This document shows positions 1 to 8,946 of a stretch of DNA of 64,000 nucleotides, one piece after another. Position 1 is the stretch's first letter. Every line of letters begins with the position of its first letter. The notes beneath the pieces are model-generated. The model had not been told where the DNA came from. It saw only the letters and a list, made by a program, of their open reading frames with translations, and made no database searches. The position numbers and the translations under genes were made by a program. Location of the stretch: assembly GCF_002994635.1 (NCBI RefSeq), contig NZ_PVNL01000083.1:1-64000 (forward strand), read 5' to 3'. Source of the DNA: Enhygromyxa salina. Lineage in GTDB: Bacteria; Myxococcota_A; Polyangia; Nannocystales; Nannocystaceae.

Positions 1-676
1 CACCGCCGCCTCCGCCTCCACCACCGCCGCCATTGGGATCGGTCGATGGACGCCCGCCAGTTGGACCGCCGCGATCAGCGTTGGGCCCACGGCTCGGTCG
101 CCAGTCGTGCGGCGGCCGACCGTAGGCGTGGTAGCCATGGTGCCCCGCGCCGCCCCAGTACCAGCCGTGCCCGTAGTAGCCGGTCCCCCAGCAGTACGAG
201 ACCCACGGGTAGTGATAATTCCAGACGACCACGAGCGGCTGCGGGGGACCCCAGTAGTACGACCACGTGCCCCAGTAGGGATCCCAAAACACGAACGAGC
301 CCTGCACGTTGTAGTACCAGCGGCCCGCCCAGTAGACCCGCGGGAACGTCTCAATTGGCTCGGGGTAGGTGTGGACGTAGGTGACGACGACGACCTGCTC
401 GCCGCTCGACATCGTCTCGTAACCCAGCGTCTCGGTCGGATAGTCTCCGACGGGCTGCGCGTAGTATTGGTCCTGCACGTGGACATCGGCGTAGGCCATG
501 TCCGTGGGCGGCAGCGCGCCGTCTTGGTAGTTCTGCTGGTAGTAGGCCGTGTTGGCGCGCTGTTGGTAGGTCGGCGCGGCGGTAGCCTGTTGCTGCTGCC
601 GCTTGTTGGCGCAGCCTGTCAGCGAGACGAGGGCCAGGAGCCCACCAACGAAAAAGGTCTTGCTTGATACCGCCAC
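1..676 (-). CDS. Tyr/Trp-rich lipoprotein, partial (C-terminus outside window)
   Basis: Reading leftward from a GTG at 674-676, the frame stays open to the window edge (about 225 codons). The N-terminus is a lipoprotein signal: K, then hydrophobic FFVGGLLALVSLTGC with lipobox LTGC, so it should be an outer-envelope lipoprotein. The mature part starts with a Gln run, then a 150-residue region very rich in Tyr, Trp and Gly (for example YWAGRWYYNVQGSF and several YYWG motifs), ending in a Gly-rich tail as it leaves the window. I do not recognise the family. Tyr/Trp/Gly-rich secreted proteins of this kind are common in myxobacteria, but no function is claimed. The start is chosen because it gives the shortest complete signal peptide. 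Confidence 0.75.
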   Translation of the reverse strand, partial: MAVSSKTFFVGGLLALVSLTGCANKRQQQQATAAPTYQQRANTAYYQQNYQDGALPPTDMAYADVHVQDQYYAQPVGDYPTETLGYETMSSGEQVVVVTYVHTYPEPIETFPRVYWAGRWYYNVQGSFVFWDPYWGTWSYYWGPPQPLVVVWNYHYPWVSYCWGTGYYGHGWYWGGAGHHGYHAYGRPPHDWRPSRGPNADRGGPTGGRPSTDPNGGGGGGGGGG

Positions 677-708
677 ACCCCTAGTGTTCCGCGCACCCAC
701 TGTCGATA

Positions 709-776
709 CAACCCGGTCGATCCCGGGTTGAGCCGGCGGGCCGCGCACTGATCCCCTCCCACCGCGCCAGGGGATC
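709..776. repeat. two adjacent perfect inverted repeats
   Basis: First stem: CAACCCGG (709-716), loop of 6, CCGGGTTG (723-730). Second stem: GATCCCCT (750-757), loop of 11, AGGGGATC (769-776). Both lie between the divergent lipoprotein (start 676) and FHA-PATAN (start 952) genes. Neither is followed by a T run, so they look more like operators or mRNA-leader structures of the lipoprotein gene than terminators. Confidence 0.4.
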
Positions 777-801
777 CACCGCAGCCCGGTCCAGAACTCA
801 A

Positions 802-814
802 AACGAACGTCGTT
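802..814. promoter_or_regulatory. short palindrome AACGA-N3-TCGTT, candidate operator
   Basis: A 13-bp palindrome AACGA-ACG-TCGTT sits in the divergent intergenic region, about 138 bp before the FHA-PATAN gene. Short AT-flanked palindromes of this form are typical of TetR-type sites, but nothing here names the regulator. Confidence 0.25.
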
Positions 815-951
815 CTGATCACCCAGGCGCAAATTTTCGGTGCGCTAACTCACCCGATGAGCGGTGTTGGCGAGGCGATTCGCTGGCTGCCGCGCCCGCG
901 CCGGGGACAACTTTGGACCCAGCGTGGCGGCCGTTGCGGTAGGGTTTGCGC

Positions 952-1851
952 ATGGCTCAGGTCGACGTACCGGTGCTGACCTTCGTGTCTGGAGCTGATC
1001 CCGGCCAGCCGTTTCCGCTCGGCCCAGACGGACACAACTGGGTCGCCGGCCGCAGCAACGACGCCGATCTCGTGCTCGCCGACGACACGGTCTCGCGCAA
1101 GCACGCGCGGATCTACGAGGCCCGCGGAACCCTGTGGCTGCGAGATCTCGGCTCGCGCAACGGCACCCGCGTCAACGGTCGCGAGATCTCGCACCATCGC
1201 CTGCGACCCGGAGACCGGATCACGATCGGCGCCAGCTTGCTGCGCGTCGACGTGGTCCCGCTCGCCAAGCTTCGCCGCGATCGATCGGGCGCCGAAGAGA
1301 CCACCGCCGGCCGGTCGATGACCGGCAGCATCCAAGACATCCCGCTCGCCGACGTGCTGCAGTGGCTCGCAACCAGCCGCAAGACCGGCGCGCTGCGAGT
1401 CCGCGGCAACTCGGTCGGCGAGCTGTTCCTCCGCGAGGGTCGGGTCTACTACGCGCGGATTCAAGGCAACGACAAGCTCAAGGCCGACAAGGCCCTGCTG
1501 CGAATGATGAACTGGAGCGAGGGCACCTTCGAGCTCGACAACAACGCCGTCGCACCAGCCGATGGCAAGGAGCTCTCGGTCGGCCTCGAGCACATCTTGA
1601 TGGAGGCCGCGCGCGTCCAGGACGAGCTCGCGCACCTCGCCGAGCGCCACCAGGTACCTCGCCAACACATCGACCTGAAGCTGCCGTCGGGCAAGCCGTG
1701 GCGCGAGCTCACCCCGCCGCAGCTCGATCTCGTCGAGTCGATCGCAGCCGGCGGTGACTGGCCAACCGTGCTCAATCGACTCGAGGCCGACGACGTCGCG
1801 CTCACCCAGGCCGCGATCGAGCTGCATGAAGCCGGCGTGATCGACTACTGA
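952..1851 (+). CDS. FHA domain plus PATAN (DUF4388) protein
   Basis: 299 aa. An FHA phosphothreonine-binding domain covers about residues 8-105 with the expected elements: GR at 33-34, SRKH at 49-52 and the RNGT loop at 69-72. A PATAN/DUF4388 domain follows (about 123-200: MTGSIQDIPLADVLQWLA, then TGALRV and LFLREGRVYYA), and a helical C-terminus. FHA domains read Ser/Thr-kinase output. PATAN domains occur in bacterial two-component and motility regulators, where they act as interaction modules. There is no DNA-binding or catalytic domain, so it is probably an adaptor in a kinase pathway. An in-frame TTG lies two codons upstream; the ATG at 952 is preferred. The next gene on the strand is another FHA protein. 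Confidence 0.85.
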   Translation: MAQVDVPVLTFVSGADPGQPFPLGPDGHNWVAGRSNDADLVLADDTVSRKHARIYEARGTLWLRDLGSRNGTRVNGREISHHRLRPGDRITIGASLLRVDVVPLAKLRRDRSGAEETTAGRSMTGSIQDIPLADVLQWLATSRKTGALRVRGNSVGELFLREGRVYYARIQGNDKLKADKALLRMMNWSEGTFELDNNAVAPADGKELSVGLEHILMEAARVQDELAHLAERHQVPRQHIDLKLPSGKPWRELTPPQLDLVESIAAGGDWPTVLNRLEADDVALTQAAIELHEAGVIDY

Positions 1852-1872
1852 TCGTCGGCGCTCCGCTGTAGC

Positions 1873-1917
1873 GATCTGGGTCGAGATCTGGGTCGAGATC
1901 TGGGTCGAGATCTGGGT
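1873..1917. repeat. 12-bp tandem repeat, about 3.75 copies
   Basis: The unit GATCTGGGTCGA occurs three times exactly (1873-1908), followed by a fourth partial copy GATCTGGGT. It starts some 20 bp after the FHA-PATAN stop codon in a non-coding gap. It is a small minisatellite with no obvious function. Confidence 0.8.
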
Positions 1918-2121
1918 GCGCCCGTGTAAGTCGATCGGGTGAGATCAGAAAATAACAGTCACGCTGTATTCGAGCGAGCGCCGGCAACGCTGGCTCGTTT
2001 CGACGACTGATCTTTCGAACGCGCGCGGGTCATTTTCGCCGGCTGCGCGTGCTTTTGCAGGCGCGGCTCGTGTGCGGCAGGTTGAAGCCGGGTAAGATCT
2101 CAGGCCAGGCTTTGAACTGTT

Positions 2122-3492
2122 GTGGACGTGACCATCCCCGAAGAAACTTTATCCGACGACTCGCCGCTGCTCGGCCAGGGGCCCGCGCACGCATGGTTGA
2201 TCTTCATCGGGTCGAGCGAGAACGACTTTCGTAATGCAGGCGGCGTGTGGTCGCTGGACGGGGTATCCAAGATCTCCTTCGGCCGCGTGAGCGGCACGGA
2301 TCTCCAGGCCGAGCGCGAGGACAACGAGCTCTCGCTGCGGATCCCGCTGGGCTGGGTGAGTGGTCGTCACGCCGAGGTCCGCATCGTCAAGTCGGGGACC
2401 GCGCTCGAGTTCGACCTTTGCGATCTCGACAGCCGCAACGGCACCCACATCGAGCGGCAGGCGATCCCCGGCATGGCCCGACTGCTCGCCGGTCAGGTGT
2501 TCGAGGTCGGCCGCTCGTTCTGGATGATCCGCGAGATCACTCAACACGACGTCCCGCCCGAGCACGTCCGCGTCCTGGATCCCTCGGGCACCTCCAACCC
2601 GATGCTGTGCGGGATCCAGCGGACCTTGCTGCGCCTCGCGACCAGCGACGTTCCGCTGCTCCTGCACGGCGAGACCGGCACGGGCAAAGAGATCACCGCG
2701 CGCTCGGTCCACAAGCTCAGCGGCCGCCCAGGTGCGTTCGTTGCGACCAACCTCGCGGCGCTGTCCGACGACCGCATCGACTCGATCCTGTTCGGTCACA
2801 AGCGCGGGGCGTTCATCGGCGCCGACGAAGATCGCCCGGGGATCTTCGAGCAGGCCGACAAGGGCACGCTGTTCCTCGACGAGCTCGGCGAGCTCTCGCC
2901 CGCGGCCCAGACCAAGCTTCACGCGGCGCTGGCCGAGGGCCGGGTGATGCGCGTCGGCGAGGAGAAGCCGCGAAAATTCGACGTGCGGGTGATCTGCTCG
3001 ACCCTCCACGACATCCGCGCGCTGGTCGAGGCTGGCAAGTTTCGGCCGGATCTGTACTCGCGCCTGGCCGGGTTCGCGGCCACGCTGCCGCCGCTGCGTC
3101 GGCGTCGCGAGGATCTGGGCGTGCTGACCAAGGTCGTGTACCGGTCGCGGGCCGGCACCGAGGTCAAGATCGCCACGCGGGCGTTTCGGCGGATCCTCAG
3201 CCATAGCTGGCCCTTCAATGTTCGGGAGCTGCACCAGACGCTGGCGACGGCTTCGATCTTGGCGGGGACCAACGGGGAGATCTCGCGGGATCTGCTCGAC
3301 GACATTCTGGCTAGCCGTCGGGACATGCCGCAGTCGCCGGAGAGCGTCAGTGAGCTGCGGGCGAAGCTGGTGAGTGAGCTGGCGAAGACTGGGGGGGATA
3401 CGGCGGAGGTGGCTCGGGCGCTGCATCGTGAACCGAAGGAGATCCACAGGTGGATCGAGCGGTTTGAGATTGAGCCTGATGCTTATCGGTGA
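2122..3492 (+). CDS. FHA-linked sigma54-type AAA+ activator with altered GAFTGA loop
   Basis: 456 aa from a GTG start. The FHA domain spans about residues 25-140 (FGR at 53-55, SGRH at 80-83, RNGT at 105-108). The AAA+ enhancer-binding-protein core covers about 155-390: Walker A GETGTGKE (183-190), Walker B TLFLDE (249-254) and arginine-finger region FRPDLYSRL. The C-terminus is a FIS-like helix-turn-helix. Such FHA-EBPs are typical of myxobacteria and link Ser/Thr phosphorylation to transcription. The sigma54-contacting loop reads GAFIGA (229-234) instead of GAFTGA: the key Thr is Ile. The ATPase motifs look intact, so the protein may hydrolyse ATP but activate sigma54 poorly, or act in another way. 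Confidence 0.9.
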   Translation: MDVTIPEETLSDDSPLLGQGPAHAWLIFIGSSENDFRNAGGVWSLDGVSKISFGRVSGTDLQAEREDNELSLRIPLGWVSGRHAEVRIVKSGTALEFDLCDLDSRNGTHIERQAIPGMARLLAGQVFEVGRSFWMIREITQHDVPPEHVRVLDPSGTSNPMLCGIQRTLLRLATSDVPLLLHGETGTGKEITARSVHKLSGRPGAFVATNLAALSDDRIDSILFGHKRGAFIGADEDRPGIFEQADKGTLFLDELGELSPAAQTKLHAALAEGRVMRVGEEKPRKFDVRVICSTLHDIRALVEAGKFRPDLYSRLAGFAATLPPLRRRREDLGVLTKVVYRSRAGTEVKIATRAFRRILSHSWPFNVRELHQTLATASILAGTNGEISRDLLDDILASRRDMPQSPESVSELRAKLVSELAKTGGDTAEVARALHREPKEIHRWIERFEIEPDAYR

Positions 3493-3504
3493 ATGTGGGG
3501 GTTC

Positions 3505-3558
3505 TTGGTTGTTTGCGGGGGTGTGACGCGGGTGTGTTGGTTGTTTGCGGGGGTGTGA
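3505..3558. repeat. 22-bp direct repeat pair
   Basis: TTGGTTGTTTGCGGGGGTGT followed by GA occurs at 3505-3526 and exactly again at 3537-3558 (period 32 bp), just after the FHA-EBP stop. It opens a 530-bp non-coding, repeat-rich gap. Confidence 0.8.
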
Positions 3559-3569
3559 GTGTCCGATGA

Positions 3570-3735
3570 GGGCGCGCACGGGCTGCAGATGGCCCCAACC
3601 CGGCTAGGTCTACTTCAGTCTCGTTTCGCAGCTTCCCCTCGTGCGTTGTCCTGACCCGGTCTTGGGTGGCTTCGATAATCTCCACGTGCGTAGATACGCC
3701 GGGTTGGGGCCATCTGCGGCCTTGTGTGCGCGCTT
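3570..3735. repeat. long inverted repeat, possible non-autonomous mobile element
   Basis: A 19-bp perfect inverted repeat, CAGATGGCCCCAACCCGGC at 3586-3604 and its complement at 3698-3716. It extends imperfectly on both sides: outward to GCGCGCAC at about 3572 and GTGCGCGC near 3733, inward to GTCTAC/GTAGAT. It encloses about 90 bp without a convincing gene. The symmetry resembles a MITE or a long REP-like element; no target-site duplication was identified. Confidence 0.5.
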
Positions 3736-3823
3736 CGGTCACGGGGGTGATCTCCGCTGCGGGCAAGCGGACAGCCTCGTATCTTTGACCGCTGACCAGT
3801 ACTTCGCTCTCCTCCCCTGGGGG

Positions 3824-3980
3824 CGCCCGACGAGCGAGCAACGCGAGCGAACGAACGCGTCCCACCAACCCCAAACGCAACCGTCCTCTGAACGTGCCGA
3901 GCCCCCCTCTGGGGGGCCACGATCCCAATGCGAACAGCAGACCGGCCCGACGAGCGAGCGCAGCGAGCGAACGGACGCGA
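3824..3980. repeat. imperfect direct repeats of a GAGCGAGC/GAGCGAAC-rich motif
   Basis: Two similar blocks, 3826-3860 and 3946-3980. Both start with CCCGACGAGCGAGC and continue with GCGAGCGAACGNACGCG. Each is preceded by a G-run/C-run motif. Such GAGCGAGC arrays are a common dispersed intergenic repeat in GC-rich genomes. Overlapping open frames here are low-complexity Arg/Ser/Glu strings and are not called as genes. Confidence 0.5.
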
Positions 3981-4024
3981 AGCGTCCGCATTCGGCAAAG
4001 TGCGAAGTCGGCCGCGGGGGGTAA

Positions 4025-5545
4025 TTACAGCTGGCCGAGGGCTCGCTCGATCAGCTCCATCTGGCTCTGGGTGGCTTCGCGGATCGAGGACAGGCGCTCG
4101 ACGATCGTGTCGGCGTTTTGGGTCTGGCCCTGGTGCGCGGAGCTGAGCTGGCTGATCTGCTCGGAGATGGTCTCGATCGCCTGAGTGATCTGGCGGCTGC
4201 CGCGGGTCTGCTCTTGGGTCGAGCGCTCCACGTGGCGGGTGATCTGCTTCATCTTTTCGGCAGACTTCATGATCTGCTCGGCGCCGCGGGCTTGCTCGGA
4301 GGTGGCGGTCGCGACCTGCTGGACGGTGGTGGCGACCACGTTGATCGCGTCGGTGACCTGCTTGGAGCCCTTGGTCTGTTCGACGGTGGCGCGGGCGATC
4401 TCGCGGACCATCTGGGTGGAGCGGCGGGCGGAGTCGGAGATGCGCTTGAGCGAGTCTTCGGCCTGGTGGCTGACGCGGACGCCGTCGTCGACGGACTTGC
4501 TCGAGCGCTGGACGGCCTCGACGGCGTTGTAGCTCTCGCGCTGGACGGCCTTGATGATCTCGGCGATCTCCTTGGTGGAGGTCGCGGAGCGCTCGGCGAG
4601 GTCCTTGATCTCGTCGGCGACGACGGCGAAGCCCTTGCCGTGCTCGCCGGCCTGGGCGGCGATGATCGCTGCGTTGAGCGCGAGCAGGTTGGTCTGCTCG
4701 GCGACGTCGTCGATGACCGAGAGGATCAGGCCGATCTCGCCGATGCGCTGACCGAGGCGGCTGATCACGGACACGGCGTCGGCCGAGTAGGTCTTGATCA
4801 GGTTGATGACCTCGATGGTCCGGTTGATCGCGTCGACGCCACCCTCGGCGGCCCAGACTACCTCTTCGGACAGCTGCGCGGTCTCGTTGGCGTTGTTCTC
4901 GACCTGCTGGATCGAGATGTCCATCTGGTTCATGGCCGAGGAGGTCTCTTCGGCGGTGGTCGAGAGCGCCTCGATGTTCTTGGCGACCTCGCGGACCGAG
5001 AAGGTCATCTCTTCGATCGAGATCGCGGTCTCCTCTACGGAGGACGCGAGGTTGAACATGCTCTCGGCGACCTCGTCGTTGGCCGCGGCCATCTCGAGGA
5101 TCGAGCTCGAGCTCTCCTCGGCGTTCGACGCGAGCAGATCGACGCTCTCGGCGATGCTCTTTAAGCCCGCGCGCATCTCCGTCAACGCGGTCAGCGTGTC
5201 GTCGACGTCGGGCGCGGCGCTGATGATGCTGTTTTGCAGCTCACGCAGGTAGCCAAGCCGATCATCGACCACCGCCGCGCTGGGCTGCTTGGGTGCCTGG
5301 GCGATCTGGTCTCGCAGCTGCTGAGCCTCCTCGCGACACGCGTCGCGCTCGAGCCTCGCGCTCTGAAGCTCCTCGCGCACGCGCTTGACCTCGTCGCGGG
5401 CCTGTTCGCGATCCGCTCGCGCGTCACGTAGATCAGCCCGAGCGTCGTTGAGGTCAGAGCGAAGGGTGGCGATCTCGGCTTCGAGATCAGCAGTCCTATC
5501 GTCTTCGCTCTCGCCCTCGCCGTTGTCCCTCTTGGACTTCGCCAT
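4025..5545 (-). CDS. soluble methyl-accepting chemotaxis protein
   Basis: 506 aa, with no signal peptide or membrane segment. An acidic start leads into a long coiled coil (about residues 15-85, heptads rich in Asp/Arg/Glu). A second helical region and the MCP signalling module then fill most of the protein. The highly conserved hairpin tip is at about 275-322 ([20 protein letters not shown], then [21 protein letters not shown]), where CheA and CheW bind. No PAS, GAF or haem-type sensor domain is recognisable, so what it senses is unknown; it may detect an intracellular or polar protein signal as myxobacterial cytoplasmic MCPs do. No che genes are adjacent, so it must partner with a remote cluster. 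Confidence 0.93.
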   Translation of the reverse strand: MAKSKRDNGEGESEDDRTADLEAEIATLRSDLNDARADLRDARADREQARDEVKRVREELQSARLERDACREEAQQLRDQIAQAPKQPSAAVVDDRLGYLRELQNSIISAAPDVDDTLTALTEMRAGLKSIAESVDLLASNAEESSSSILEMAAANDEVAESMFNLASSVEETAISIEEMTFSVREVAKNIEALSTTAEETSSAMNQMDISIQQVENNANETAQLSEEVVWAAEGGVDAINRTIEVINLIKTYSADAVSVISRLGQRIGEIGLILSVIDDVAEQTNLLALNAAIIAAQAGEHGKGFAVVADEIKDLAERSATSTKEIAEIIKAVQRESYNAVEAVQRSSKSVDDGVRVSHQAEDSLKRISDSARRSTQMVREIARATVEQTKGSKQVTDAINVVATTVQQVATATSEQARGAEQIMKSAEKMKQITRHVERSTQEQTRGSRQITQAIETISEQISQLSSAHQGQTQNADTIVERLSSIREATQSQMELIERALGQL

Positions 5546-5693
5546 CAGACCGCGATTCTACGGGCTCCGGTGGAGTCCGTCACGGAAGTCGGTCAGCGAA
5601 GCGCAGGTAGTTAAAATCTGTGAGCGTGATCACGGGTTTTGGCGGTCCGCGTGACGGATGCCCAGTGCCGCGGGAACAGCTCAGGCAAGCAGA

Positions 5694-6338
5694 TCAGAAG
5701 AACGTGAAGCGCATCCCGACCATGCCCGTGTGGCGCAGCGGAGCGGGGACGAGTTCCTCTTCGCCGGCGAGAAAGCGTAGGTCGTAGGTGATCCCGACCG
5801 AGGCGGCCGCGGTGGCATTGAGCCAAAATTCGTAGCCCACGCCCACGTTGCCGCCGATCCCGGCGACCAGGGTGTTGTTGGGGTCACCCGCGGGGAGCCC
5901 GACGCCGCCGAGGCCCGTGCGCAGATACAAGCCCTGCCACGCGTAGCCGGTGAACTCGAAGTCACCACCAAACATCCACGAGCTGGCCCCCTCGGCCCGG
6001 CCCAGATACTTGGCGCCGTGCAGGTTGATGCCGAGCAACACGCGCTTGGACACGCCCCCGCCAAACGCGAGGTTGAGCCCGACATCGGGGACGAAGGTGC
6101 CCTTCATGCCGGAGAAACCAAAAAAAACGCCGGGGCCAACGTAGACACCCCGGCGATCTCGTGCGCCCTCGAACTCGATCCCGTTGGGCCCACCGCGGAC
6201 GGCCGCCTCGGCCTCGCTCGGGCTGGCGAGCGTGACGGCGGCTGCGGCGAGACCACCCACGAGCAGACTGGCGAGCGCGACACGCCGACGACGGACAACA
6301 CTGGTAAAACGGTCGGTGGCGATCAGGGCGAGGGTCAT
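5694..6338 (-). CDS. predicted outer-membrane beta-barrel protein
   Basis: 214 aa. The start ATG at 6338 has a good AGGAG site 6 nt upstream. The first 46 residues are a long Sec signal (RRRR, then LASLLVGGLAAAAVTLA, cleavage near AEA-AV). The mature protein has alternating Gly/aromatic strands (GVYVGPGVFFGFSGM, VLLGINLHGAKYLG, LYLRTGLGGVGL) and ends MRFTFF, a C-terminal Phe signature for Bam-dependent insertion. The size fits an 8-stranded OmpA/OmpW-like porin without a periplasmic domain. It lies 91 bp after the COG3014 lipoprotein gene on the same strand and may be co-transcribed with it. The substrate is unknown. Confidence 0.75.
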   Translation of the reverse strand: MTLALIATDRFTSVVRRRRVALASLLVGGLAAAAVTLASPSEAEAAVRGGPNGIEFEGARDRRGVYVGPGVFFGFSGMKGTFVPDVGLNLAFGGGVSKRVLLGINLHGAKYLGRAEGASSWMFGGDFEFTGYAWQGLYLRTGLGGVGLPAGDPNNTLVAGIGGNVGVGYEFWLNATAAASVGITYDLRFLAGEEELVPAPLRHTGMVGMRFTFF

Positions 6339-6429
6339 GGCGTACTCCTAAGGGCTCGGGTGATCATGAACCGGATCTGTCGCGGACGCTCGTGGGGTCA
6401 CGGCAGACCATGCCCGCGCCGCGATTCAG

Positions 6430-7854
6430 TCAGCGGAGCGTGGTCACGTCGAGCACAACGTAACCCCCCGCGCCGACATTCACCTGGGCCGTGCGACGCT
6501 CCTCACCCCCGCTGCCGCGCACGACCATGACCAGGGTGTGGTTGCCGGGCGGAACCTGGGTCCGGCCGATCCAGACCCGATCGGGGAGCGTGGTCCAAGA
6601 CCGCGTGTCGGGCTTGTCGAGCGCGACCATGGCCCCCTCGATCGCGAGGGCGCTGAGCAGCCCGACGACCTCGTTGCCCTGGTTGCCGGCAGCGCGTGCG
6701 CCCTCGGCCGCGGCCGCGCGCACGATCATGCGAGTGATCGCGGAGCCGATGATCTTGGGGCGCAGCTCATCGAACTCGCGGTTGATCTCGGCGCCGAGAT
6801 CACTGACCAAGTCGAGCTGCACGGGGTAGCCGTCGATGCTCCACTCGGCGCTATCGAACAGATTGCCCGCCGGCTGCAGATCCGGGAACACCACGACCTT
6901 CATCGCGCTGTGCTCGAGCAGCTTGGTGTTACCGGTCACGAACGCGCCCGCCAGGCCGATCGCGGCGCCGATCGGGATCCGGACCGGGACCTTGTAGGGC
7001 ACCCGACCGGTCTTGATGATGACGAGGATCTCGGCTGGCTTGGCGGCGGCCTCGTTGCTGGCCACGGGGATCGGCGCGGCTTCGACGGCCGAGCCCTCGA
7101 CGGTCGGGTCCTCGCCTGCGCCCTCGGTCGCAGCCGTCGGAAACCCGGCTGCGCCGCCGCCGAGGTAGCGATCGAGTCGCTCGCTCCGGTAGCTCCCGCG
7201 CTGCCCGAGCCGCCCGATCGGCTCGATCAGCGTGGGCAGCTCGCGCTCTTGCAGCGCCTCGTCGTAGTAGCGAAGCGCGCTGTCGGGGTTGCCCTGGCGC
7301 TCGGCGACGAAGCCCGCCAGGTACGACCCAAACGCCCCGTGCGCGTGCTCGGGGTCGTAGTCGAGCAAGTACTGGCGCATCACGGTGAACCGCTTGGCCT
7401 CGATCGCGGCGCCGTCGAGATCGCCCTGGGCCAGGTAGTTGATCAGGTTCAGGCCGTTGAGCGCGAGCTTCTCCGTGGGCGTGGTCCGGTAGTGGGTCGC
7501 GGCATCGGAAAAGATGTAGCGGCCGATCTCGTCGGCCGAGCTGCGCAGATCCAGGAACTCGAGCTGCTCGTCGGCGGCCTGAAAGTTGGTCGCGCTCGCG
7601 TCCCACAGCGCCATGGCCTGGAGGATCGTGGCGCGCTCGAGCACCGCCAGCGCGGTCTCGCTCTTCCACTTGGTCGGCAGCTCGACGGGATCTTTGACCT
7701 TGATGAAGCGGTTGACCTCGGCGAGCCCGGCTTCGTACTGCCCGGCCGAGATCAGCTCGCGCATCGACTCGGTCTTGTCCGAGTAGGTCGCACACCCGAC
7801 GCCGATCGCACCGAGGAGACCGACGATCAGCCAGCGAGTTCGCCTGCGAGACAT
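6430..7854 (-). CDS. COG3014-like lipoprotein (LpoB-linked)
   Basis: 474 aa. Lipoprotein signal RRRTRWLIVGLLGAIGVGC. Residues about 25-230 are helical with TPR-like spacing (repeated alpha-helical Leu/Ala pairs, LAQGDLDGAAIEAKR, AERQGNPDSALRYYDEAL). The C-terminal half is beta-rich, with the VLVIIKTGRVPYK-type start, an Ala-rich helix, and a Gly-rich carboxy end. This arrangement matches the COG3014 lipoprotein family, which in proteobacteria is encoded next to LpoB, and here too the upstream gene 10 bp away is LpoB-like. I infer a role with LpoB in controlling a bifunctional penicillin-binding protein. An in-frame TTG two codons upstream was rejected in favour of ATG. Confidence 0.75.
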   Translation of the reverse strand: MSRRRTRWLIVGLLGAIGVGCATYSDKTESMRELISAGQYEAGLAEVNRFIKVKDPVELPTKWKSETALAVLERATILQAMALWDASATNFQAADEQLEFLDLRSSADEIGRYIFSDAATHYRTTPTEKLALNGLNLINYLAQGDLDGAAIEAKRFTVMRQYLLDYDPEHAHGAFGSYLAGFVAERQGNPDSALRYYDEALQERELPTLIEPIGRLGQRGSYRSERLDRYLGGGAAGFPTAATEGAGEDPTVEGSAVEAAPIPVASNEAAAKPAEILVIIKTGRVPYKVPVRIPIGAAIGLAGAFVTGNTKLLEHSAMKVVVFPDLQPAGNLFDSAEWSIDGYPVQLDLVSDLGAEINREFDELRPKIIGSAITRMIVRAAAAEGARAAGNQGNEVVGLLSALAIEGAMVALDKPDTRSWTTLPDRVWIGRTQVPPGNHTLVMVVRGSGGEERRTAQVNVGAGGYVVLDVTTLR

Positions 7855-7864
7855 GGCCAACGGG

Positions 7865-8494
7865 CTAGCGCACGATCGCTTTGCTGCGCTCGGAGGTGAA
7901 CTGGAACTTGACCACGCTGGTCTCGATCTCGATCACCTGGATGAACAGCGAGTACTGAATGCGGCGCTCTCGGTCGAAGCGCTCCTCGGTCGAGGTGACC
8001 TTGCCAGTAATGTAGTACTTGGCGCCGAGCTGGGCCCCGAGCCGGGCCGCGGTGGACGGATCGAACAGATCCGAGTTTTGCATCTGCGCCTCCGAGACCA
8101 TCTCGGCCTGGCGCTCGCGGCTGACGACCGAGACCGCGCCCGAATTGACCATGGTGGTCTCGATCTGCGAGAGCAGCGTGAGCATCTGGTCGTCCAGATG
8201 CATGCTCGTGGCGTTCTTGATCGGCCAGATCGCGACGACTGGCGGGTTGGCCATCGAGCCCTGGACGTCGCGCGCCCACCAGGCCGAGGCGAACATCGCG
8301 TTGAGGTTCTCGTTGACGAGGTAGTCGATGTCCACGCGATCGAGGGTCGTGCTCATCGCCCCCTGATCGAGGTTGGGGTTCTCCGTGCCGGGGCCGCCGC
8401 GCACCGCCTTGGGCTTGCACCCGAGCGTGCCGCCAGCGAGACCGGCGAGGAGAAGCAGACAGAGCGAGGACCTCAGGACGCTGGACTCGTGCAT
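7865..8494 (-). CDS. lpoB: LpoB-like penicillin-binding protein activator lipoprotein
   Basis: 209 aa from the ATG at 8494. The signal LCLLLLAGLAGGTLGC carries a lipobox, so the protein should sit in the outer membrane facing the cell wall. The mature domain resembles LpoB/CsgG-like activators: VDIDYLVNENLNAMFA, then PVVAIWPIKNATSMHLD, then LGAQLGAKYYITGKVTS. In enterobacteria LpoB reaches through peptidoglycan to activate PBP1b. The reading frame extends 32 codons further up, but that part has no signal features and would bury the signal peptide, so the downstream ATG is used. It is followed directly by the COG3014 gene, supporting a joint role in peptidoglycan synthesis. Confidence 0.75.
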   Translation of the reverse strand: MHESSVLRSSLCLLLLAGLAGGTLGCKPKAVRGGPGTENPNLDQGAMSTTLDRVDIDYLVNENLNAMFASAWWARDVQGSMANPPVVAIWPIKNATSMHLDDQMLTLLSQIETTMVNSGAVSVVSRERQAEMVSEAQMQNSDLFDPSTAARLGAQLGAKYYITGKVTSTEERFDRERRIQYSLFIQVIEIETSVVKFQFTSERSKAIVR

Positions 8495-8603
8495 GGCGGG
8501 ATCGTTGTCGTCAGAGCAGGTTGCCGGGATCGCCGGCGCGGGGATTGTCGGGGAGTTGGCGGCAATGCCGAACTCCGACGGCGGGATCACCTAGTGAATA
8601 GTC

Positions 8604-8894
8604 TCACAGGATCATCCGAAGGCCGTGGACGTCGTGCAGACGCTCGTACGCGAGGATGACTTCATCGACGGTCTGGGCCTGCAGAGCCAGTGTGATGCAG
8701 ATCGAATTGCCCTTGCTGCTCACCCGCTCGCTGAGCTCGAGTCGCGCACCAACCGCCTGGGTGCATGCGGCGTGAATGGCCACGCGAAATTGCTCGGTCG
8801 CGGGCCCGAACGCCTTGATGAGATACTCGCCGGGGAACTCGTGGCTCGCCTCGAGTAACGCTCGGCTCGGCGCGCGGCTCGTTGACTGTCCCAT
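8604..8894 (-). CDS. DUF493 (YbeD-like) protein
   Basis: 96 aa. The whole length matches the DUF493/YbeD fold: FPGEYLIKAFGPATEQFR at the start, the central SSKGNSICITLALQA beta-strand motif, and the VDEVILAYERLHDVHGLRMIL end typical of the family. YbeD is a small ACT-like alpha/beta protein of unclear function, encoded next to lipoate genes in E. coli. No lip genes are adjacent here. It is transcribed divergently from the efflux operon, with only 52 bp between start codons. Confidence 0.85.
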   Translation of the reverse strand: MGQSTSRAPSRALLEASHEFPGEYLIKAFGPATEQFRVAIHAACTQAVGARLELSERVSSKGNSICITLALQAQTVDEVILAYERLHDVHGLRMIL

Positions 8895-8946
8895 GTCGCT
8901 GTCCTACCACTGGGTACGCGGCCGTGGTAGCCGAGCCCCGACGACC

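Noticed and set aside
3641-4024. 127-aa open frame in the repeat island
   Set aside because: Mostly made of translated GAGCGAGC-type repeats.
4118-5164. 348-aa open frame antisense to the chemoreceptor gene
   Set aside because: Leu/Gly/Asp-rich shadow of the heptad-repeat MCP coding strand; no domain and no start signal.
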